This document shows positions 40,410 through 49,118 of a stretch of DNA of 64,000 nt, piece by piece. The notes under the pieces are model-generated. The model was not told the origin of the DNA, did not search any database, and worked only from the letters and a program-made list of their open reading frames with translations. Numbering within the stretch: position 1 is the first letter of the stretch; each line of letters starts with the position of its first letter. The translations under genes were made by a program, and so were the position numbers. Source of the DNA: DASQUK01 sp035641315 (lineage in GTDB: Bacteria; Actinomycetota; Acidimicrobiia; Acidimicrobiales; VFJN01); contig DASQUK010000057.1 in NCBI GenBank assembly GCA_035641315.1, positions 7,044 to 71,043 on the forward strand. Reading direction: 5' to 3'.

Positions 40410-41933
40410 GTGACCGTCCACCTCGTCGGCGCCGGGCCGGGCGACCCGGGACTGCTCACCGTGCGCGCACTGGAGCTGCTGCGCCGGGCCGACGTCGTGG
40501 TCTACGACCGGCTGTCTCAGGAGTCGCTGCTCGACCTGGCCCCCGAGAGCGCCGAGCGCATCGACGTCGGCAAGGCGCCGGGGCACGTGCGGCTGTCGCA
40601 GGTCGAGATCAACGACCTGCTGATCGAGCGGGGCCGGGGGGGCGAGACGGTGGTACGGCTCAAGGGCGGCGACCCGTTCGTGTTCGCCCGGGGCGGCGAG
40701 GAGGCGGCCGCCCTGCACGACGCGGGAGTGCCGTTCGAGGTCGTGCCCGGCATCACCGCGGCCATCGCGGTGCCGGCCTACGCCGGCATCCCGGTGACGC
40801 TGCGGCACTCGTCGACCAGCGTCACCATCGTCACCGGCCACGAGGAGCCGGCGGCGGGCGACCACGGCACCGTCGACTGGGACGCCGTGGCCCGGGTCGG
40901 CGGCACGATCGTGGTCCTCATGGGCGTGGCCCGCATCGGGCGGATCGCCGCCGAGCTGATGGCCGCCGGCCGGTCGCCCGAGACGCCGGTGGCGGCGGTC
41001 CAGTGGGGCACCCGGCCAGAGCAGCGCACGGTGCGGGCGACGCTGGCGACCATCGCCGACCAGTCCCTGGGCACACCGTCGACCATCGTGATCGGTGATG
41101 TCGCCGCCTCCGACCTGGCCTGGTTCGAGAGCCGGCCTCTGTTCGGGCGGCGGGTCGTCGTGACCCGGGCCCGCGAACAGGCGAGCGAGCTGGTGGCGCG
41201 ACTGCGTGCGCAGGGTGCGGCCACGGTCGAGGTGCCGGCGATCGAGATCCGGGATCCGGCCGACGCTGGTGCGGCCCTGGCCGCCGCCGTGGACCGGCTC
41301 GGCGATTACGACTGGGTGGTGCTGACGTCGCCCAACGGCGCGCGCCGGCTGCTCGACGCCGTGCGGGCCGCCGGACGCGACGCCCGGGCCTTCGCCGGCG
41401 CCCGGCTGGCGGCGATCGGCCCCGGCACCGCCGAGGCGCTGGCCGCCGGGAACCTCGCCGTCGACTTGGTGCCGCCGCGGTTCGTCGCCGAGTCCCTACT
41501 GGAGGCGTTCCCAGATCCTCCCGGCCGACCGCCGGGACGGCAGGGACGGGTGCTGCTGGTGCGGGCCGCCGTGGCGCGGGACGTCCTCCCCGCAGGTCTG
41601 CAGGAACGCGGCTGGGACGTCGAGGTGGTCGAGGCCTACCGCAGCGAGCAGGCGGCCCTGACCGACCAACAGGCGGCGGCGGTCGCCGTGGCGGACGTGG
41701 TGACGTTCACGTCGTCGTCGACGGTCACCAACTTCGTGACGGCCATGGGCGATCGGCCGATCCCGCCGGTGGTGGCGGCCATCGGGCCGGTCACCGCCGC
41801 GACGGCGCGCGAGCACGGGCTGGCGGTCGACGTCGAGGCCGAGGTCCACACGATCGACGGGCTGGTGGATGCATTGATCGAATGGGCCGCCAAGCACCCC
41901 CGACCCGCCAGCGAGGATGCCGCCGGTGGGTGA
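40410..41933 (+). CDS. cobA-hemD: Uroporphyrinogen-III C-methyltransferase / uroporphyrinogen-III synthase fusion
   Basis: 507-residue bifunctional protein. Residues 1-245 are the SAM-dependent SUMT: VHLVGAGPGDPGLLTVRALE (about 3-22), VVRLKGGDPFVFARGGEE (about 76-93) and PVTLRHSSTS (about 128-137). Residues 248-500 are HemD: RRVVVTRAREQASEL, then WVVLTSPNGARRLLD, and VTFTSSSTVTNFV. It makes uroporphyrinogen III and methylates it to precorrin-2, the substrate of the dehydrogenase three genes upstream. CobA-HemD fusions are common in actinobacteria. Confidence 0.95.
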   Translation: MTVHLVGAGPGDPGLLTVRALELLRRADVVVYDRLSQESLLDLAPESAERIDVGKAPGHVRLSQVEINDLLIERGRGGETVVRLKGGDPFVFARGGEEAAALHDAGVPFEVVPGITAAIAVPAYAGIPVTLRHSSTSVTIVTGHEEPAAGDHGTVDWDAVARVGGTIVVLMGVARIGRIAAELMAAGRSPETPVAAVQWGTRPEQRTVRATLATIADQSLGTPSTIVIGDVAASDLAWFESRPLFGRRVVVTRAREQASELVARLRAQGAATVEVPAIEIRDPADAGAALAAAVDRLGDYDWVVLTSPNGARRLLDAVRAAGRDARAFAGARLAAIGPGTAEALAAGNLAVDLVPPRFVAESLLEAFPDPPGRPPGRQGRVLLVRAAVARDVLPAGLQERGWDVEVVEAYRSEQAALTDQQAAAVAVADVVTFTSSSTVTNFVTAMGDRPIPPVVAAIGPVTAATAREHGLAVDVEAEVHTIDGLVDALIEWAAKHPRPASEDAAGG

Positions 41934-41965
41934 TCTGGCTGAGGCTGCGCCGACAGGCGCAGCCT

Positions 41966-42054
41966 CGGGCCCGAGCGGCCCGGCGCGAAGCGCCAAGAGC
42001 GGAAGGTACAGCGTCGAAGCCCGAGCGGCCCGCTGCGAAGCAGCAAGAGCGGGA
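41966..42054. repeat. Dispersed GC hairpin repeat, copy 6 (two units, inverted orientation)
   Basis: Unit one (41966-42002) and unit two (42019-42054) are reverse complements of the CCCGCTCTTG-GCTTCGC-GGGCCGCTCGGGC pattern. The 35 bases 42020-42054 are identical, inverted, to 46343-46377. The block lies between cobA/hemD and the HAD gene and has no stop in the HAD frame. Confidence 0.85.
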
Positions 42055-42099
42055 GCCGCGCCGCGTGGAGTCGGCGCGGGCTCGCGCCGGCTCGCAGCC

Positions 42100-42750
42100 T
42101 TGGTCTTCGATTTCGACGGCCTCGTCCTCGACACCGAGACCTGCACCTACGAGACAACGGCGGCGATCTTCGCGGAGCACGGCGAGACCCTGGACGGGGA
42201 CTGGTGGCACACGATCCTGGGTACGGCCGACCATCCGCACTGGACCGAGGTGCTGGCCGAGCGGCTGGGTCGGCCCGTGGATCGTGAAGCGCTCGTCGCG
42301 CAGCGGGAGGCCCGCCGGCTGAAGCTCCTGCGGGAGCTGCCGCCCTGCGCCGGCGTGGTCGACCTGCTCGACGAGGCCGAGGGCTGCGGCGTACCGACCG
42401 CGGTGGCGTCCTCGTCCCGCCTCGACTGGGTCGGCGGTCACCTCCACCGGCTGGGCCTGCGGCGGTACTTCGATGCGGTGGTCACCCGCGAGGACGTCGG
42501 CGACGACGCGGCCCGCACCAAGCCGGCCCCCGACCTGTTCCTGGCGGCGGCCGAGCGGCTCGGGGCCGAGCCCGCCCGCTGCGTGGCGCTCGAGGACTCG
42601 CCCAACGGTGTTGCCGCCGCCCACGTCGCCGGCATGGTCGTAGTCGCCGTGCCGGGGCCGATGACGGCCGGCCTCGACTTCTCCCTTGCCGACCTGGTGG
42701 TGCCGTCGCTGCTCGAAGTCGACGTGGAGGGACTGGCCGCGATCGTCTAG
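42100..42750 (+). CDS. HAD-superfamily hydrolase (beta-phosphoglucomutase/Gph-like)
   Basis: About 216 residues from a TTG at 42100. HAD motif I VFDFDGLVLDTE with the nucleophile Asp is at the very N-terminus; motif II VASSSR, motif III KPAPDLFLAAAERLG and motif IV ALEDSPNG are clear, with an alpha-helical C1 cap between I and II. Likely a small phosphatase or phosphomutase. An in-frame ATG at 41917 would add 61 residues encoded almost entirely by two hairpin repeats, so the start is uncertain; the fold needs only a few residues before motif I. Confidence 0.85.
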   Translation: MVFDFDGLVLDTETCTYETTAAIFAEHGETLDGDWWHTILGTADHPHWTEVLAERLGRPVDREALVAQREARRLKLLRELPPCAGVVDLLDEAEGCGVPTAVASSSRLDWVGGHLHRLGLRRYFDAVVTREDVGDDAARTKPAPDLFLAAAERLGAEPARCVALEDSPNGVAAAHVAGMVVVAVPGPMTAGLDFSLADLVVPSLLEVDVEGLAAIV

Positions 42751-42787
42751 CGGGGCGGCGACCGGCCGGGCGCCCGCGGCGGTAGTC

Positions 42788-42828
42788 AGAGGGGAGTCCC
42801 AGGGGACACTCCCCGGGGACTCCCCTCT
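42788..42828. terminator. Bidirectional terminator between HAD and livK
   Basis: AGAGGGGAGTCCC (42788-42800) and GGGACTCCCCTCT (42816-42828) form a perfect 13-bp stem, with AGGGG/CCCC pairing possible in the loop. It sits between two convergent genes, 38 bases after HAD and 6 before the livK stop. Confidence 0.75.
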
Positions 42829-42833
42829 CGGGG

Positions 42834-44120
42834 TCAGAACTCGAAGTCCTCGGCGAAGGGTGCTTGGTGTTCGGCCACCACCAGACCCAGCCCGATGGGC
42901 TTGCTCGGGTCCACCTCGAAGATCGAGTTGGCCCGTGGCGGGTTGCGGTCGTCGGGCTCGCCCCAGCCGTACTCACCGAAGAGCCCCTCGAACTCCAGCT
43001 GGTCGAGCGAGTTCATCGCCTCGATGATGCCGTCGTGTGACAGGTCGCCCATCTCGACGGCCTGCTCCAACACCTGGTGCACGGCCGCTGACTCGACATA
43101 CCCGAAGTTGAAGTAGATGTCGGGCTCCTGGCGGGGCGCGTAGGTCTCCTGGATCCGCAGCAGCTCCGACATGCCGGGCACCGACTCGTCGCCGTACTCG
43201 GGGCCCTCGGAGACCCAGGTGAAGTTCTCCTGGAGGTACGGCAGCAGCGGCGAGTCGACGAAGAGGCCGATCCACGTGGGCGACTGGGCCATCCACCGGG
43301 GCGCGTAGCCGAGCTCGGCGGCCTTGCCCAGAGCGCCGCCGGTGTCGGTGGGCGTGGACGTCAGCCACACCATCTCGCATCCCGCCCCCTGCAGCTGGGT
43401 GATCTGCGTCGTGAAGTCCGGGTTGGCCACCGGGAAGGTGACCTCTTCGGTCAGGTCCATGCCGAGCTGCTCGAGGGCGAAGTCGACGCCCTCCTGGCCG
43501 GCCTCGCCGTAGGGGTCGTCCTGGCGCAGGGTGCAGATGGCGCTGTCTTCGCTGCCGCCGCCCTCGGTGACGTACCAGTCGACGCCGTTGATGGCCTGGA
43601 TCTGGTACGGCGCACCGATGGGTAGCAGATTGCCTTCCCGCACCCAGAACGAGTCCAGGGACGCCGGCTGGGCGACGATGTTGTCGGCGACCAGCTGTTC
43701 GAGCAGGGCGTTCACGATCGGCGTGCCGAGCAGCTGGTTGAACATCACCACGTCGCCCTTGATCTGGTTGTACTTCTGCACGGCGGTGGGTGCGTCGTAC
43801 GCCGAGTCCTCGATGACCAGCTCGACCTGGTACTTGCCGGCCACCCCGCCCAGCTCCTCGTTGACGTAGTCCCAGTAGGCCCGGTTGCCGTTGGTCAGCG
43901 GCTCGCCGATGATCGCCACCGGCCCGCTGGTCGGCGTGACCACCCCGAGCCGGATGGTCTCGCCGTCGAAGCCCGGCACCGTCTCCGGTTCGCCACCTTC
44001 TTCGGCCTCCTCGTCGGCGGTTGCGTCGTCGTCGTCGTCACGGCCTCCGCACGCCGCGGCGACGAGCGCCACCGCGGCGAGAGCCACGAGCAGCCTCAGC
44101 CACCCTTGTCGTTTCTCCAT
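42834..44120 (-). CDS. livK: Branched-chain amino-acid-type ABC substrate-binding lipoprotein
   Basis: 428-residue periplasmic-binding-fold type I protein (Peripla_BP_6). Lipobox VAAAC (about Cys24) after a hydrophobic signal, then an acidic linker. IRLGVVTPTSGPVAIIGEPL (about 56-75) begins the first lobe. Substrate may be an amino acid, amide, urea or aromatic/aliphatic acid; the acyl-CoA synthetase in the same gene group hints at a carboxylic acid. Last gene of the group, 32 bases after livM. Start ATG at 44120. Confidence 0.9.
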   Translation of the reverse strand: MEKRQGWLRLLVALAAVALVAAACGGRDDDDDATADEEAEEGGEPETVPGFDGETIRLGVVTPTSGPVAIIGEPLTNGNRAYWDYVNEELGGVAGKYQVELVIEDSAYDAPTAVQKYNQIKGDVVMFNQLLGTPIVNALLEQLVADNIVAQPASLDSFWVREGNLLPIGAPYQIQAINGVDWYVTEGGGSEDSAICTLRQDDPYGEAGQEGVDFALEQLGMDLTEEVTFPVANPDFTTQITQLQGAGCEMVWLTSTPTDTGGALGKAAELGYAPRWMAQSPTWIGLFVDSPLLPYLQENFTWVSEGPEYGDESVPGMSELLRIQETYAPRQEPDIYFNFGYVESAAVHQVLEQAVEMGDLSHDGIIEAMNSLDQLEFEGLFGEYGWGEPDDRNPPRANSIFEVDPSKPIGLGLVVAEHQAPFAEDFEF

Positions 44121-44152
44121 ATCTCCCCCTGTTGCTGTCGTTGGTGTGGGAC

Positions 44153-45316
44153 CTAGTACGAGAACGGCCAAGTGACGAACCAGGTCTTGACCCGGAACCA
44201 GAACGCCGCCAAGCCGCGTGGCTCCAAGAGCAGGAACAAGACGATGGCCAGCCCGAACAGGACCGCGTTGAGCTCGCCGATGGTGAAGATGCCCGGCTCG
44301 CCGGACCGGGTGGTGATCAACGGGTCGAAGATCGCCTGCCCGCTGTTCTGCTCGATGAGGGAGCGGCCCCCCAACACGAACAGCGCGCCGATGATGGAGC
44401 CGAAGATGGTCCCCAGCCCGCCGATGATGATGATGGCCACGTACGTGATGGCCAAGAACAACCCGAACTCGCTGGGGCTCACGTATTGCTGCAGCAACCC
44501 GTAGAGGGCGCCCGCCACCGCGGCGTAGGCGCTGGACCAGGCGAAGGCACCGACCTTGTAGCGTGCCGGGCTCACCCCGATCACCTCGGCGGACAGGTCG
44601 CGGTCGCGGATTGCCTGCATGGCCCGGCCCGCCCGGCTGCGTACCAGGTTCTTGGCCAGGAGCGCACCCAGCACGACCAGTGCCCAGACCAGCCAGAAGA
44701 AGCTCTGCTCGAAGGTGTAGGTCTCGCCCCCCAGCTCCAGGCCCTGCTTGAAGTCGAGCGGGCCCAAGGACATCGGCGCCGCGCCCAGGCTGATGCCATT
44801 CCCGCCGCCCGTGACGCTGTCCCAGTTGTTCCACAGGTGCTCGCCCAGGAACACCAGCCCCAGGGTCACCACCACCAGGTAGTTCCCCCGCAGCCGCAGG
44901 GCGAAGGGTCCGATCACGCCGCCGACCACGAAGCCGAGCAACGCCGCGAAGGCGAGGTAGGCGGGCATCGGCCAGCCCCGCTGAGCGCCGAAGTAGGCCG
45001 CGGCGTAGGCGCCGACCCCGACGAAGAAGGCATGACCGAGGGAGATCTGCCCCGTGTAGCCCGTCAGCAGGTTGAGGCCGATGGCGCCGATGGCATAGAT
45101 GCCGCAAAGCGACATCACCCGCAGCCCGGGGTCACCGAGATAGGTGGGCAGCAACAGGAACAGCACGAGCCCGCCCACGACGACGACCCACCGCCACGGC
45201 GTGCGCCATGGGCTGCGCAGCAGCTTGATCTCGTCCGCGTAGGAGAGGGTCAGGTCCCGTGCCGGGCCGCTGCGGCCCGGGCGCAGGCCTGTCGTGAGCG
45301 CATGGGTGATCGCCAT
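44153..45316 (-). CDS. livM: Branched-chain-type ABC permease LivM
   Basis: 387 residues, 8-10 helices. The family core GLNLLTGYTGQISLGHAFFV lies near residue 80-99 and the EAA-type coupling region RAGRAMQAIRDRDLSAEVIG near 230-249. A cytoplasmic N-terminal extension of about 40 residues precedes helix one. ATG overlaps the livH stop (TGATG). Pairs with LivH to form the membrane pore. Confidence 0.92.
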   Translation of the reverse strand: MAITHALTTGLRPGRSGPARDLTLSYADEIKLLRSPWRTPWRWVVVVGGLVLFLLLPTYLGDPGLRVMSLCGIYAIGAIGLNLLTGYTGQISLGHAFFVGVGAYAAAYFGAQRGWPMPAYLAFAALLGFVVGGVIGPFALRLRGNYLVVVTLGLVFLGEHLWNNWDSVTGGGNGISLGAAPMSLGPLDFKQGLELGGETYTFEQSFFWLVWALVVLGALLAKNLVRSRAGRAMQAIRDRDLSAEVIGVSPARYKVGAFAWSSAYAAVAGALYGLLQQYVSPSEFGLFLAITYVAIIIIGGLGTIFGSIIGALFVLGGRSLIEQNSGQAIFDPLITTRSGEPGIFTIGELNAVLFGLAIVLFLLLEPRGLAAFWFRVKTWFVTWPFSY

Positions 45317-46251
45317 CAGACGCGCCGCACCTCCCGGGTGCCGAACAGCCCATAGGGCCGGATGAGCAGGATCACGATCATCACCAGGTACGGCGAGACC
45401 CGCTCGAAGCTGTCGCCCACCCAGTCGAAGTACTCCGGCGCCAGCAGGGCGGTGAACTGCTGGACGAGGCCGATGATGATCCCGCCCACCACCGCCCCCA
45501 GCGGCGAGTCCAGCCCGCCGAGGATGATGGCCGGAAATGCGACCAGGGCCAGCGCGCCGGTGGCGGGGCTGAGCTGGCCGGCGCCGGCGGCCAGCGTGGC
45601 GCCCGCCAGGGCCGCCACCACCCCGGCAATGGCCCAGGCCACCCGGTGGACGCGACGGGCGGGGATCCCCTGAGCCATGGCCACCTCGGGGTCGAACGCC
45701 GCCGCGCGCATGGCCAGGCCCAGAGTCGAGTACCGGAAGAACACGAAGAACGCTGCCATCGCCACGGCCGCGAACCCGATGGTCCACAGGTCACGGTCGG
45801 CGACGGTCACGCCCGCCAGCTCGCGGGTCTTGATGCCCCAGGGATCGCCGAGGTTGTGGTTGTCCGGGCCCCAGATCGCGGTGACCACGTTGTTCAGCAC
45901 GAACAGCAGCCCGATGGTCACCATGATCAGCGCCGCCGGCGGCTCGCCGACCAGCCATCGCAAGACCAGCGCCTCTGTGATCACCCCGATCAGCGCCCCC
46001 ACCCCCATGGCGATCACCAACGAGAGGTAGAAGTTCTGGTCCCAGGTCTGGGAGAAGTTGAAGGTTAGGTAGGCGCCGAGCAGGACGAGGCTGGCTTGGG
46101 CGAAGTTGATGACACCGGTGGCCTTGAAGACCACGGAGAACCCCAGGGCGATCAGCGCGTACTTGCACCCCACCGCCAGTCCCGAGAACGCGGTCTGCAG
46201 CAGGTCGTCACGCGTGATGACCGCCAGGATCGGCGCCCCGAGCCCGCTCAT
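45316..46251 (-). CDS. livH: Branched-chain-type ABC permease LivH
   Basis: 311 residues with about eight helices. GLAVGCKYALIALGFSVVFK (about 24-43), then GVINFAQASLVLLGAYLTF and the coupling segment LGLAMRAAAFDPEVAMAQGI (about 180-199) are typical. The start codon at 46251 lies within one arm of a perfect 11-bp inverted repeat (46244-46254 and 46270-46280), so initiation may be controlled by RNA folding. No clear Shine-Dalgarno is seen. Confidence 0.92.
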   Translation of the reverse strand: MSGLGAPILAVITRDDLLQTAFSGLAVGCKYALIALGFSVVFKATGVINFAQASLVLLGAYLTFNFSQTWDQNFYLSLVIAMGVGALIGVITEALVLRWLVGEPPAALIMVTIGLLFVLNNVVTAIWGPDNHNLGDPWGIKTRELAGVTVADRDLWTIGFAAVAMAAFFVFFRYSTLGLAMRAAAFDPEVAMAQGIPARRVHRVAWAIAGVVAALAGATLAAGAGQLSPATGALALVAFPAIILGGLDSPLGAVVGGIIIGLVQQFTALLAPEYFDWVGDSFERVSPYLVMIVILLIRPYGLFGTREVRRV

Positions 46252-46280
46252 CGGCGTGCGTCCGACGGGCCGATGAGCGG
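46244..46280 (-). promoter_or_regulatory. Hairpin sequestering the livH start codon
   Basis: CCGCTCATCGG (46244-46254) and CCGATGAGCGG (46270-46280) pair perfectly over 11 bp with a 15-base loop. On the mRNA the downstream arm reads CCGATGAGCGG, which contains the livH ATG itself. Confidence 0.55.
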
Positions 46281-46342
46281 TCGCTCAGCGGCGAGCGACG
46301 CACCGTGCTTCTGACTCGCTCCCTTGCGCTCGCTCATTGCTC

Positions 46343-46416
46343 CCCGCTCTTGCTGCTTCGCAGCGGGCCGCTCGGGCCTCGCTCGCTCTCTCGCCCTCCG
46401 GGACGCTCGCTCATGG
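46343..46416. repeat. Dispersed GC hairpin repeat, copy 7
   Basis: CCCGCTCTTGCTGCTTCGC, AGCGGGCCGCTCGGGC, then the CTCGCTCTCTCGCCCTCCGGG tail and ACGCTCGCTCA. The first 35 bases are identical (inverted) to 42020-42054 and the tail matches 7990-8023. It lies between livH and the acyl-CoA synthetase gene, whose stop codon (46411-46413) is inside it. Confidence 0.85.
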
Positions 46417-48255
46417 GTACAGCTCCTCGATCATGGGACCGAACGCCTTCTCGATGGCTAGCCGCTTGACCTTCTGGGTGGCGGTGACCTCGCCGTCCTC
46501 GTGGTCCAGCTCCTTGGGCAGCAGGGCGAACCGCTTGACCTGTTCGACCGAGGCCATGGCGGTGTTGACCTGTTCGACCACCCCTCCGATCAGCTCCACC
46601 ACCTCGGGCTTGGACGACAGGTCGGCGTAGGTGGTGAAGGGGATGCGGCGCTGCTGGGCCCAACTGCCCACGGTGTCGAGCTCGATGCCGATCAGGGCTA
46701 CCAGGTACCGGCGCTGGTCGCCGATGACGACGGCCTCGCGCACGTACGGCGAGACCTTGAGCGCGTTCTCGATCTCGGAGGGGCTGATGTTCTTACCCCC
46801 CGCGGTGATGATGATGTCCTTCTTGCGGTCGGTGATGGTGAGGTAGCCGTCGTCGTCCAGGTAGCCGATGTCGCCGGTGTGCAGCCAGCCGTCGGCATCG
46901 ACGGCCTCGGCGGTTGCCTCGGGGTTGCGGAAGTACCCCACGAAGGTTCCCGGTCCCCGGGTCAGGATCTCGCCGTCCTCGGCGATGCGGACCTCGCAGT
47001 CGGGCACCGCCCTCCCCACCTTGCCCAGCCGGACCCCGTCGACGGGGGTGACCGTGGCCTGGGCCGAGTTCTCGGTCATGCCGTAGCCCTCGAGCACCGG
47101 GACGCCCAAGGCCCAGAAGTACTCGAGCACCTGGGGCGCGATGGGAGCGGCACCGGACAGCGCATAGCGCATCCGGCTCATGCCGATCTTCTGGCGCAGC
47201 GACCGATACAACAGCAGCCAGCCGAGGGCGTACTCGACGGTCCCCAGCGGGCCCAGCTTCCCCCGCCAACGCTTGCGGGCCAGCCGGGCGCCCCGGGACA
47301 TCCAGAATCGATAGTTGGCCCGCTTCAGGAAGCCGGCGTCCTGCATGCGGATCGTGATCGTTGCCAGCAGCTTCTCCCAGACCCGGGGCACCCCGAGGAA
47401 GAACGTGGGCTGCACGGCGCGCAGGTCGGCGGCGAGGTCGTCCACACCGTCGCCGAAGTTCACGACGTAGCCGTGGGCGATGGCGTCGATGACCGATATC
47501 AACCGCTCGGCGATGTGGCACAGCGGCAGGTACGACAGGACCTCGTCCTCTGGCGACACCGAGAACACCCGGCCACCGTTGCGGGCGGCCGCCAGGAGGT
47601 TGTCGTGCGACAGCATCGCACCCTTGGGTGGGCCGGTGGTGCCCGAGGTGTAGACGATCAGCGCCGGCTCGGCCGGGTCGACCTCCGCCACCAGCCGCGC
47701 GTAATCGGCCAGCTCGCCCTGCGCTGCGCCCAGCGCCTCGAGCTCGGCGAAGGTCATGAGGTCGGGGTCGGACATGTCGAGGCCACGGGGGTCGATCACC
47801 ACGATCTTCTCCAGCGCGTCGAGCTCGGCCCGGACCTCGAGCGCCTTGTCGACCTGCTCCTCGTCCTCGGCGATGAGCACCTTGGAGCCCGAGTGCCCGA
47901 GCAGGTACTCGAGCTCGGCCGCTGGCGAGGTCGGGTAGACGCCCACGGTGATCGCGCCGATGCCCTGCGCTCCCATGTCGGCCAGCGCCCACGCCGGGCG
48001 GTTGAGGCTGTGCACCGCCACGCGGTCGCCGGGCTCCACGCCGAGGCCCCGAAGGCCGAGGCCGACGGCGGCCGCCCGCGCCGCGTAGTCGGCCCAGGTG
48101 TACTGCTTCCAGATCCCCAGGTCCTTCTTGCGCATGGCGACCCGATGCGGCGTGGACTGGGCTCGCTGCAGGAGCAGTGCCGGCAGCGTGGAGCCGCCGA
48201 GGTCGGCGGGGTGGCGGCCGGCCTCGAGGGTCGGTGTTCCCGTGGCGGTGGACAT
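46411..48255 (-). CDS. Long-chain-type acyl-CoA synthetase (AMP-binding)
   Basis: 614 residues. A3 motif IVYTSGTTGPPKGAMLSH (about 191-208), A5 LEGYGMTENSAQ (about 375-386), A7 GWLHTGDIGYL, A8 DRKKDIIITAGGKNISPSEI and the catalytic Lys in VTATQKVKR near the C-terminus. The length and the insert after A5 match FadD15-like or plant-type long-chain enzymes. It is inserted in a liv-type operon: ATG overlaps the livG stop (TGATG), so transport and CoA activation appear linked. Substrate unknown. Confidence 0.92.
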   Translation of the reverse strand: MSTATGTPTLEAGRHPADLGGSTLPALLLQRAQSTPHRVAMRKKDLGIWKQYTWADYAARAAAVGLGLRGLGVEPGDRVAVHSLNRPAWALADMGAQGIGAITVGVYPTSPAAELEYLLGHSGSKVLIAEDEEQVDKALEVRAELDALEKIVVIDPRGLDMSDPDLMTFAELEALGAAQGELADYARLVAEVDPAEPALIVYTSGTTGPPKGAMLSHDNLLAAARNGGRVFSVSPEDEVLSYLPLCHIAERLISVIDAIAHGYVVNFGDGVDDLAADLRAVQPTFFLGVPRVWEKLLATITIRMQDAGFLKRANYRFWMSRGARLARKRWRGKLGPLGTVEYALGWLLLYRSLRQKIGMSRMRYALSGAAPIAPQVLEYFWALGVPVLEGYGMTENSAQATVTPVDGVRLGKVGRAVPDCEVRIAEDGEILTRGPGTFVGYFRNPEATAEAVDADGWLHTGDIGYLDDDGYLTITDRKKDIIITAGGKNISPSEIENALKVSPYVREAVVIGDQRRYLVALIGIELDTVGSWAQQRRIPFTTYADLSSKPEVVELIGGVVEQVNTAMASVEQVKRFALLPKELDHEDGEVTATQKVKRLAIEKAFGPMIEELYP

Positions 48256-49118
48256 CACGAACCTCCCAGGTATGCCTCGATGACGCGCGGATCGGCCCGC
48301 ACCTCGTCGGGGGTGCCGGTAGCGATGGTGACCCCGAAGTCCAGGGCCATGACCCGATCGGCGATGTCCATCACCAGCTGCATGTCGTGCTCGACCAGGA
48401 TCATGGGCAGGCGCAGCTCCTGGCGGGCCTCGAGGATGTAGCGCGCCATGTCCTCAGTCTCCTCGAGGTTCATGCCCGCCACCGGCTCGTCGAGCAGCAA
48501 CAGCTTGGGTTCCATCGCCAGCGCCCGGCCCAGCTCGATGCGCTTCTGGATGCCGAAGGGCAACAGCCCCACGGGTTGGCGGCGGTACGGGGTCAGCTCC
48601 AACAGGTCCACGATCTGCTCGACCGTGGCCCGGTGCCCGATCTCCTCGCGCCGCGCCCTCCCATACCACAGGGCCCCAGCGATGAAGCCGCTGCCCATCA
48701 GGTGGTGCCGGCCGAGCAGGAGGTTGTCGACGAGTGTCAGCTGAGTGAACAGGCCCAGGTTCTGGAACGTCCGGCCAATCCCCAGCTGGGCCACCTGGAC
48801 GGGACGCTCGCCGACCAGCTCGTGCCCGTCGAGCCGGATCGAGCCCGCCACCGGCCGATAGACCGCGGAGAGGCAGTTGAAGATCGATGTCTTACCCGCG
48901 CCGTTGGGGCCGATGATGGCGAACAGCTCGTCGCGCCCGACCTCGAAGCTCACGTCCGACAGGGCGGCGACCCCCCCGAAGTGCAACGTCAGCCCCGACA
49001 CCGCCAGCAGGGGCGTGGCGGTTAGCTCCGATGGGGCTTCCTCCGCCTCGGCATACGTGGCCGCGCCCTTGGCCGCGGCTTCGGCCTCGGCGTCCACCAC
49101 AGTCGCGTCGCGGCGCAC
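48255..49118 (-). CDS. livG: Branched-chain-type ABC ATPase LivG
   Basis: 287 residues with an Ala/Glu-rich N-terminal extension of about 35. Walker A GPNGAGKT (about 69-76), the LivG-type degenerate signature LPFGIQKRIELGRALA (about 180-195), Walker B LLLLDEPVAGMN (about 201-212) and the VEHDM switch. GTG start overlaps the livF stop by one base. Works with LivF as a heterodimeric ATPase. Confidence 0.93.
   Translation of the reverse strand: MRRDATVVDAEAEAAAKGAATYAEAEEAPSELTATPLLAVSGLTLHFGGVAALSDVSFEVGRDELFAIIGPNGAGKTSIFNCLSAVYRPVAGSIRLDGHELVGERPVQVAQLGIGRTFQNLGLFTQLTLVDNLLLGRHHLMGSGFIAGALWYGRARREEIGHRATVEQIVDLLELTPYRRQPVGLLPFGIQKRIELGRALAMEPKLLLLDEPVAGMNLEETEDMARYILEARQELRLPMILVEHDMQLVMDIADRVMALDFGVTIATGTPDEVRADPRVIEAYLGGS

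Noticed and set aside
41917..42099. N-terminal 61 residues of the HAD protein from the ATG at 41917
   Set aside because: Almost all of it is encoded by two inverted hairpin repeats, and the HAD fold begins at the TTG near 42100. Kept only as an alternative start.
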